Positions 62,896-64,000 of a stretch of 64,000 nt of DNA are shown in pieces. A model generated the notes under the pieces. It saw only the letters and a program-made list of their open reading frames with translations, searched no databases and was not told where the DNA came from. How positions within the stretch are numbered: position 1 is the stretch's first letter; each line of letters opens with the position of its first letter. This stretch comes from Undaria pinnatifida (Eukaryota > Sar > Phaeophyceae > Laminariales > Alariaceae). A program made the position numbers and the translations under genes. The DNA is taken from the NCBI GenBank assembly GCA_012845835.1, contig JABAKD010000009.1, forward strand, positions 7,219,413 to 7,283,412. The letters are read 5' to 3'.

Positions 62896-64000
62896 GTTGC
62901 TGGGGTGGAAGCTGTGGAAATTCCGGCGGAGCCCGCGGCGGCGGTGGAGATGTGATAGAGTCATTGTTAGTTGCTTTAGGAGCGCAGATCGATATCTTCG
63001 AAGTCGAAGTCGGTTTCGCCGATTTTAACGCCAGCCCGGTCGAAGTGGCGGGGGCGCCAGTGCTAGATGCATCAAGGGTCGCCCCACCGCTCTCTCCCAC
63101 AGCCTCAGTCATACACAAGTAGCTCCCCGGCAGGGGGAGGTAGTGCCCACTCACGAAGCGCTCCCTGATCTGGGGGAGGTTCATCGGCACCGCGCGGCGC
63201 GGCACGAGCTGGGTCTTCTTACACTGAGGCGAGGCCCCGTTCTCCGAAAGGCTAGTGGCGGCCAACGGCTGCTGCTGCTGCTGTTCAATACCCGTCAAAG
63301 CGCCCTGACATTTTCCCTGTTCCAAAACGCCCCGGCTTTTTCCCTGTTCCTGGACATCCATGAGGTTCACCGGCGGCGGCGGCCGCGGAGGCAAGGGTGG
63401 CGGACTGTCGGAGCGGGACCCCGAAGAACCTTTCCTGGCAGCCAGTGCTTCAGCTCCCTTCCTCGGCCGCTTGCGCGACGGCGTCCCCCGGCCCCCGCCC
63501 CCAACCCCGTCCCCCCCCGGCGGCTCGGTCGCAGGCGTCGGCCGTCTCCTATCGGCAGGGGTTTCCCATCCGCCAACCACCCCATCCGCCTTGCCCCCTT
63601 CCACCACAGGCGCACCACCAGCATCACCATCACCACCCCCATCACCATCGCTACTACCACCAGCACCGACAGCATGGGTCGGCGACGACGGCGTGGTCTG
63701 CCTATGCACCGGGCTCTTGCTGCGGGCGGGAGTAAGCCAGCCACGGGTGGCCGCCGGGGTACTGCTAGCGCCCAGCGTAGGGGAGGCGGAAGCTGCGGCC
63801 GCAGCGGGCGCATCAGCAGCCGCCGCCCCTACCACCGGCGGCGCAATCACCTCCGTGGCCTCCCCCTCCGCCCCCGAGTCGCCGCTGGACTCGTCTGATC
63901 CTCCCGAGCCTATAAGGTTGTCGATCGGATCGCCACCGTCGCGGAATAGGTCGTAAGAGTCCTCTTTCTCAATCCGAGCGATGACACGCTCCATGTCCTT
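18827..64000 (-). CDS. ATXR3: ATXR3/SDG2-like histone H3K4 methyltransferase with CW and Tudor-knot domains (29+ exons, 5' end outside window)
   Basis: Predicted chromatin enzyme methylating histone H3 lysine 4. Exons in transcription order: 64000-62279, 61747-61679, 56855-56709, 54747-54604, 53177-52855, 48473-48336, 47555-47399, 46079-45950, 45002-44821, 43408-43289, 42877-42803, 42147-41416, 41035-40842, 40390-40321, 39056-38921, 37703-37482, 35601-33811, 32266-31062, 30545-30423, 30014-29745, 28755-28603, 27748-26909, 26199-26081, 25157-24554, 24074-23919, 23565-23344, 22773-22703, 22293-22173, 20824-18827 (stop TGA 18829-18827). Every junction is AG/GT and the phases join into one frame of about 4,077 residues. 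Plant ATXR3 is about half this length; the excess is Gln/Gly/Ala-rich insertions and added C-terminal domains. A small exon between 54604 and 53177 may be missing. The reading frame continues past base 64000, so the start is outside. Confidence 0.88.
20870..21110 (+). repeat. Two G-run-headed dispersed elements in the last intron
   Basis: G runs at about 20919 and 21040 are followed by TACTCGATATTCATGCATGG and TTACTCATGTGTTGCTTGC. They belong to the two sub-types of a family also seen at 29330-29745, 43480-43600, 45130-45440, 52740-52850 and 59840-59950. Confidence 0.6.
22173..22293 (-). CDS. ATXR3: Methyltransferase exon 28: Ser-rich linker
   Basis: LGGVTSDRSSRESDTSSDGA continues to ASHLKAVGKAARVE. 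Acceptor GACAG|, donor |GTGCGG, phase 2 in and 0 out. No domain recognised. Confidence 0.72.
22377..22457 (+). repeat. AAGGC pentanucleotide microsatellite
   Basis: About 16 units, a few with AAGGA substitutions. It lies in the intron upstream of the exon-28 acceptor, so the transcript strand reads GCCTT. Confidence 0.9.
22703..23565 (-). CDS. ATXR3: Methyltransferase exons 26-27: Tudor-knot/chromo-barrel-like domain
   Basis: Exon 23565-23344 contains VLGMWLDVYCTRTATWYPAK then VQFHNWPKKFNEWVFK. Exon 22773-22703 continues GDEERIRRVHTHTDVTKPTA. The pattern G-x-x-L-D-V-x-D-x-x-x-x-WY-x-A-x-V, then V-x-F-x-x-W-x-x-x-[FY]-[ND]EW[IV], then R-[IL]-R is that of Tudor-knot/chromo-barrel folds, which bind nucleic acid or methyl-lysine. 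The fold assignment is by pattern, not alignment. Phases join (0, then 2). Confidence 0.78.
23919..24074 (-). CDS. ATXR3: Methyltransferase exon 25: CW-type zinc finger
   Basis: PWAQCDKCLKWRRMPWHTDP is followed by WFCWQNTWDVEKASCD. It has all features of the CW domain: W-x-QC-x-x-C-x-KWR-x-[LM]P, a second W before the third Cys, and the fourth Cys near the end. CW domains bind zinc and read methylated H3K4. Here it would let the enzyme bind its own product. Plant ATXR3 is not known to carry CW. Acceptor GGCAG|, donor |GTGAGT, 52 codons, phase 0 at both ends. Confidence 0.9.
24554..26199 (-). CDS. ATXR3: Methyltransferase exons 23-24: conserved ATXR3 C-terminal region
   Basis: Exon 26199-26081 reads VVHEYLPISGPHYVLAQLLQ then WHNHGDGGNPNQPF. 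Exon 25157-24554 starts CVRLPDVLEAYDG, then HRLLLMNHLIDPEQRKHPWP, a Gly/Arg-rich insertion, and VLLGSPMVDATLEDTQGLKD. ATXR3 ends with the same series (EY...Y-x-LGQL-x-x-W...RG-C-L-x-LPD, PWP, GSPM-x-D-A). The exons join in phase 2/1. The intron's 3' end is a GGGGT-family microsatellite. Confidence 0.88.
25181..25235 (+). repeat. GGGGT pentanucleotide microsatellite
   Basis: Eleven clean units. On the transcript (-) strand it is CCCCA and ends about 24 bases before the exon-24 acceptor, within the polypyrimidine region. Confidence 0.92.
26909..27748 (-). CDS. ATXR3: Methyltransferase exon 22: Ala-rich and Lys-rich linker
   Basis: It opens VLAKELGNNVPRSVLKRYKN and continues as a 260-residue low-complexity stretch: Ala tracts encoded by GCN repeats, an acidic Ser/Asp segment, and a Lys-rich end with KGKKGKGKKTKVKAKKPAVL. 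Phase 0 at both ends, 280 codons. The stretch separates two blocks that are adjacent in plant ATXR3. Confidence 0.78.
28603..28755 (-). CDS. ATXR3: Methyltransferase exon 21: conserved ATXR3 C-terminal block
   Basis: VLLKVRQLLLGLRSLPNARH continues with GAAADVLLLLAHTKTFAEPT. ATXR3 has the same block (L-x-x-E-V-R-x-LP-x-x-x-x-RHDAAADL-x-x-x-Y-A-x-TK-x-F). Acceptor GACAG|, donor |GTATGG, 51 codons, phase 0 at both ends. Confidence 0.88.
29430..29744 (-). mobile_element. Dispersed G-run-headed element copy abutting the exon-20 donor
   Basis: On the - strand the sequence starts at the donor GTGAGAGG plus a G run, then CTACTCATTTGTTGCTTGCC, and continues about 300 bases. An inverted copy with strong similarity along the whole length is at 45130-45440 on the + strand. 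No coding capacity. Not bounded by clear inverted repeats. Confidence 0.65.
29745..30545 (-). CDS. ATXR3: Methyltransferase exons 19-20: fourth module copy and helical segment
   Basis: Exon 30545-30423 holds DPDDRVAVWDSVRRKAQC and APKRKCLADYLR. Exon 30014-29745 starts KNPSHEFYVRRPRRTQAIPS and continues with an acidic helix and WLKGREVIEKIQSMLDNE. The first part repeats the WD-V plus FL/YL module seen in exons 13-17. Both exons are phase 0 at both ends. The donor of exon 20 is followed immediately by a G-run-headed dispersed element. Confidence 0.8.
31062..32266 (-). CDS. ATXR3: Methyltransferase exon 18: Ala/Gly/Ser-rich linker with basic patches
   Basis: It begins LDLAALVETLAQNAETTEGG and runs through Gly/Ala/Asp-rich sequence to basic, nuclear-localisation-like patches (ARKKARSRQAP, KKPAAAKRVQGR) and FVVGKMVAVGGGGFILRKE. 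Acceptor TTGCAG|, donor |GTGTGT at 31061, 401 full codons, phase 1 in and 0 out. No named domain. It is bracketed by clearly homologous exons and in frame with them. Confidence 0.75.
33640..33725. repeat. Fragment of the dispersed G-run element
   Basis: AAGGCAAGCAAAAAATGAGT on the + strand is the inverted form of the TACTCATTTGTTGCTTGCC head. It lies in the intron after exon 17. Confidence 0.5.
33811..35601 (-). CDS. ATXR3: Methyltransferase exon 17: Gln/Pro/Gly/Ala-rich exon
   Basis: It opens with another module copy, APKREEIHMFLRTRPHMQLY (TGQ follows), then becomes about 570 residues of low complexity: Gln tracts, Ala tracts, a Gly run encoded mainly by GGT/GGC at about 34848-34990, and His/Gln/Pro-rich stretches. 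It joins exon 16 in phase 1 and donates at 33810 in phase 1. Such tracts are typical of disordered, condensate-prone nuclear proteins. Length is likely to vary between strains. Confidence 0.78.
35806..36178. mobile_element. Nested foldback (long inverted repeat) element in the exon 16-17 intron
   Basis: Arms of about 140 bases (about 35859-36000 and 36035-36175) are complementary with scattered mismatches around a 34-base loop. An outer pair, CCAGTATTACGAGAAGGGAT at 35809 and its complement ending at 36020, nests with it. No coding capacity; MITE/foldback type. Confidence 0.8.
36988..37194. mobile_element. ~205-bp MITE with ~45-bp terminal inverted repeats
   Basis: ATCTGTAATTTTGACACGTG at the left, and the same on the other strand at the right (ATCTGTAATGTTGACACGTG), each continue through ATTCGGAGCG to GGCCGAGGGGCCCAAA. 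The A/T-rich centre is non-coding. It lies in the intron between exons 15 and 16... of the methyltransferase gene, downstream of base 37703's neighbour region on the + map. Confidence 0.75.
37482..41035 (-). CDS. ATXR3: Methyltransferase exons 13-16: repeated WD-V / YTGQ modules
   Basis: Exons 41035-40842, 40390-40321, 39056-38921 and 37703-37482. After an RG-rich start (GRRASAGRGRGRVRP), a two-part pattern recurs. It runs ILRERVLVWDTVEKR then APPRDELVEYLQ...EVYTGQ, then DDKIYLWHALARVR followed by PTRRDVAAFISTRPHLFLYA (GQ follows), then DERIPLWDTVLKEIV at the end of exon 16. Phases join cleanly (2/1, 0, 1/2, 1). The region lies between two blocks conserved with plant ATXR3, so it looks like a lineage-specific expansion. 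Function unknown; a protein-interaction role is a guess. Confidence 0.8.
38545..38800. repeat. CCCGA-tract element fragment (inverted relative of 2078-2290)
   Basis: GGCCCGACCCGACCCGTGAG, then ATTTGAAAACCTCCCGACCC, and CTTGACCCGACCCGACTCGA near 38755. The ordering mirrors the GGGTC element in the DDX54 intron. Confidence 0.5.
39386..40154. mobile_element. Non-autonomous hAT-like element (~753 bp)
   Basis: Ends TAGGGGTGCCAC at 39394 and GTGGCACCCCTA ending 40146 are perfect 12-bp inverted repeats of hAT type. Flanks CTGCAAGT and GGGCAAGT match at 6 of 8 bases, the expected 8-bp target duplication. Inside are GGGTACCCG-type subterminal repeats and no transposase frame. It lies in the exon 14-15 intron. 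Confidence 0.8.
41416..42147 (-). CDS. ATXR3: Methyltransferase exon 12: conserved helices around a Gly-rich insertion
   Basis: It starts SADSESRAVMERRVQSLADV, matching ATXR3's R-x-Q-N-L-A-x-x-L-D-K-V block, and ends with PLTLLADADVVEALWSGKQS and MMRRLLRKLETVY, matching the L-S-x-E-E-x-V-x-x-LW-x-G block. Between them is a basic/Ser patch and a Gly/Val-rich low-complexity stretch of about 90 residues that plants lack. 244 codons, phase 0 at both ends. Confidence 0.84.
42803..43408 (-). CDS. ATXR3: Methyltransferase exons 10-11: conserved post-SET helical region
   Basis: Exon 43408-43289 reads SAADTPISPGEEEVLNEYGF then CPLWLMKFAAMQ. Exon 42877-42803 reads LRYVEYERRKLPPALLEASE. ATXR3 has the matching pattern ...D-W-L-x-x-Y/F...R-F-x-x-x-ER-x-KLP-x-x-[IL]L right after the post-SET motif. 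Both exons are phase 0 at both ends. Confidence 0.86.
43480..43600 (+). repeat. Dispersed G-run element copies upstream of exon 10
   Basis: ATTTGTTGCTTGTTTGAGTA and then GGGGGTACTCATTTTCATGC followed by ATAGCCGTAG and ACCCTCGCATCCCTACTA show both sub-types of the family side by side. Confidence 0.6.
43860..44530. repeat. Alternating inverted copies of the exon-9 3' end plus its donor
   Basis: Four diverged copies of the last ~60 bases of exon 9 and its GTAAGG donor lie in the following intron, on +, -, + and - in turn (about 43882-43945, 43965-44035, 44290-44355, 44375-44445). Cores include ACATTCAAGACCTTGACACA (+), and GACTTTCAAGACCCTGATAC on the -. Between and after them are CCCTACCCC-rich degenerate repeats to about 44700. 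Confidence 0.75.
44821..48473 (-). CDS. ATXR3: Methyltransferase exons 6-9: SET domain and post-SET cysteines
   Basis: Exons 48473-48336, 47555-47399, 46079-45950 and 45002-44821. Catalytic SET lysine methyltransferase domain: KGTGVICKD (S-adenosylmethionine-binding GxG region), FITEYLGE across the exon 6/7 junction, FPAWRWSEKTDAVEE, LPDFYNIIMERPREDARGYG, LLYVDAGNHVGNFSSSL across exon 7/8, LSHSCSPNC (SET pseudoknot), KAIAYGEELTMDYGA, then post-SET CLCGSHLCRQSF. The HSCxPNC core, the DY tyrosine and the post-SET Cys residues are all present, so it is probably active. The insert FYNI..ERP..D..GY is specific to ATXR3 among SET families. The sequence then runs into NLHEVLRGFGPLLTFKTLIQ, the conserved helix after post-SET. 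Confidence 0.93.
45130..45440 (+). mobile_element. Dispersed G-run-headed element, near full copy
   Basis: An 18-base G run, then CGTACTCATTTGTTGCTTGC and about 280 bases ending in AAATTGCATCATCTCCAACG plus a second G run. It is inverted relative to the copy at 29430-29744. It sits in the intron upstream of exon 9. Confidence 0.65.
46475..47390. repeat. ~78-bp degenerate tandem array (about 12 copies) in exon 7-8 intron
   Basis: The core TCGAAGCTGGGGCAAGTCG followed by CTCAACAGACCCGCGCTGTC recurs at spacings of 70-83 bases from about 46490 to 47340. It ends just before the exon-7 donor. Confidence 0.85.
48870..51930. repeat. Palindromic satellite array (about 12 units) in exon 5-6 intron
   Basis: Units of roughly 0.2-0.27 kb contain TGTGCTCGCTGAGTCGCGAG plus ACACAATAATTCGAAGCTCG, followed by the inverted half TATTGTGTCTCGCGACYYAC / CGAGCACAACAC. 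A second palindrome runs CTCGCTGACATGCGAGCATG to CTCGCATGTCAGCGAGCACA. Together they fill about 3 kb of a 4.4-kb intron. Confidence 0.88.
52855..53177 (-). CDS. ATXR3: Methyltransferase exon 5: ATXR3-type pre-SET region
   Basis: The exon starts ERSVWGIDCYTFKNLQHVLD, followed by SSSWIRKVLLPALNRQ and, near its end, DLVAAKALLHAIEG. ATXR3 proteins have the same order just before SET (a V-[YW]-GID-x-[FY]-T block, then F-I-x-x-V-L-L-x-x-LN-x-Q, then a helical stretch). The acceptor at 53178 directly abuts a pentanucleotide repeat. The donor GTGAGA is followed by a G-rich dispersed element. Start is phase 0, end is phase 2. Confidence 0.85.
53179..53361 (+). repeat. GGGTT pentanucleotide microsatellite abutting exon-5 acceptor
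   Basis: About 36 nearly perfect units, then degenerate to about 53460. On the transcript strand it is CCCAA and supplies the AG of the acceptor directly. Confidence 0.93.
53640..53890 (-). other. Possible small methyltransferase exon(s) between exons 4 and 5
   Basis: Two exon-like islands have good splice signals. TTTTGTAG|ATGCATTACTCC ends at |GTAGGC (53793-53833). ACGTCAG| to |GTAAGT follows (53657-53687). Together they are 72 bases and would be in phase, but the combined frame ends in TAG at the last codon, so they cannot be placed cleanly. Without them exon 4 joins exon 5 in phase 0. Confidence 0.25.
54185..54490. repeat. ~165-bp direct duplication in exon 4-5 intron
   Basis: TTTTCCGGTCCTGAAGAAGA with GGTACAAACAAACGCTCGAG at 54190-54330 recurs as GTTTCCGGTCCTAAAAAAAG with GGTACAAACAAACGCTCGAA at 54360-54490. 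Confidence 0.75.
54604..54747 (-). CDS. ATXR3: Methyltransferase exon 4 (48 codons)
   Basis: ATNPLENGPSMVEDKGPTEK continues with PKVLMKYRTYGKDGRVVE and DAEDGQLE. It lies between TACCAG| and |GTGAGA and is phase 0 on both sides. It sits just upstream of the pre-SET exon. No named domain. Its GC content and codon use match the recognised exons. Confidence 0.68.
55436..56090. repeat. GC-rich short-period repeats in exon 3-4 intron
   Basis: CTGCG units at 55450-55490, a clean GGCACGGCAG decamer array at 55680-55765, and degenerate CACAGCACCG/CATCGCACAG units at 55905-56010. Confidence 0.85.
56709..56855 (-). CDS. ATXR3: Methyltransferase exon 3 (49 codons)
   Basis: GDLRAEPFPLRVYKEYLTEY continues with KLAPELRAADRKALETELK and NLPNGSQVQ, between GGACAG| and |GTGGGT, phase 0 on both sides. 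No named domain was recognised. The 5' half of this exon and its acceptor are repeated many times, diverged and on both strands, in the upstream intron at 57060-59060. That suggests the true exon is the copy with the long open frame. Confidence 0.68.
57060..59730. repeat. Exon-3-derived repeat copies interleaved with GGGTAA hexamer satellite
   Basis: At least seven diverged copies of the exon-3 acceptor and first ~70 bases occur (near 57065-57160, 57410-57515, 57800-57900, 58040-58165, 58300-58350, 58550-58650, 58960-59060), on both strands. A linker TTCGTGAACAAGACAAGAAA usually follows. Degenerate GGGTAA/GGGTAC satellite lies between them and dominates 59190-59730. Confidence 0.75.
59840..59950 (+). 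repeat. Dispersed G-run element copy
   Basis: A G run, then TACTCAGTTTGTGCATGGCC and GTAGTCGTATGACCATAGAT with CTCGCATCCCTACTATGCCG. Close to the copy near 20930. Confidence 0.6.
60600..61030. repeat. A-rich tandem repeat, about 120-bp period
   Basis: GGGGAACAGAGAAATAAATT, followed by ACA.GTAGCAACGCTCA and AGTTGCACGAGAGGAAGAGC, occurs three times with a fourth partial copy. It lies in the exon 2-3 intron. Confidence 0.8.
61679..61747 (-). CDS. ATXR3: Methyltransferase exon 2 (23 codons)
   Basis: RYALAIKRSVEEFTKQCQ is framed by TGCAG| and |GTGAGC and is in phase 0 on both sides. It looks like a continuation of the amphipathic helix that ends exon 1. No independent family match was seen. Confidence 0.62.
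62279..64000 (-). CDS. ATXR3: Methyltransferase exon 1 of window: low-complexity N-terminal region with bromodomain-like segments
   Basis: The frame is open from the window edge (KDMERVIARIEKEDSYDLF) to a donor at 62278 (GAG|GTGCTT, a weaker donor). About 574 residues. Three pieces resemble bromodomain helices: ERVIARIEKEDSYDLF near residue 4, PMNLPQIRERFVSGHY near 270, and LRADLGEMVARMLRGAEEW plus YLEKAKRFLASAEDIV near 475-565. Ser/Ala/Gly/Gln-rich insertions, including a Gln tract, separate them. The split-bromodomain reading is inference. The exon itself is supported by frame, phase and codon bias. Confidence 0.72.

Overview
The window is nuclear DNA from an intron-rich eukaryote. The best guess is a brown alga or a close stramenopile relative. 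The reasons are short, GC-rich exons scattered in introns of several hundred to several thousand bases, AG|GTGAG-type splice sites, many Ala/Gly/Gln homopolymer tracts in the proteins, long G/C runs, and introns packed with short tandem repeats and small transposons. The phylum is inferred from this style, not from a marker gene.

There are only two protein genes I can support, and they converge. On the + strand, 780-11281 holds the last eleven exons of a DEAD-box RNA helicase of the DDX54/Dbp10 family (large-subunit ribosome assembly). The 5' part lies left of the window. Reading phase is kept across all ten introns and the stop is TAA at 11279-11281. On the - strand, one very large gene fills 64000 down to 18827. 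At least 29 exons give about 4,077 residues with the start still outside the window. It is a histone H3K4 methyltransferase of the ATXR3/SDG2 family, recognised by its pre-SET, SET, post-SET and long conserved C-terminal blocks. A CW zinc finger and a Tudor-knot-like domain are added at the C-terminal side, and bromodomain-like pieces sit at the N-terminal side. Between the two stops (11282-18826) I see no convincing gene, only UTR-like and repetitive DNA.

Region by region: 1-11281, DDX54 exons and repeat-filled introns; 11282-18826, intergenic, with a MITE, a 125-bp tandem duplication, degenerate repeats and a 57-base C run; 18827-24074, C-terminal tail, Tudor-knot and CW exons; 24554-30545, conserved ATXR3 C-terminal region and low-complexity exons; 31062-41035, large Gln/Gly/Ala-rich insertions plus four copies of a short repeated module; 41416-48473, SET, post-SET and the helical region after it; 48474-52854, a 4.4-kb intron made largely of palindromic satellite; 52855-61747, pre-SET exons separated by satellites; 62279-64000, N-terminal low-complexity exon.

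The most unusual signal is that several introns carry diverged copies of the edge of a neighbouring exon, splice site included, sometimes in alternating orientation. The clearest cases are around 43870-44500 and 57060-59060.
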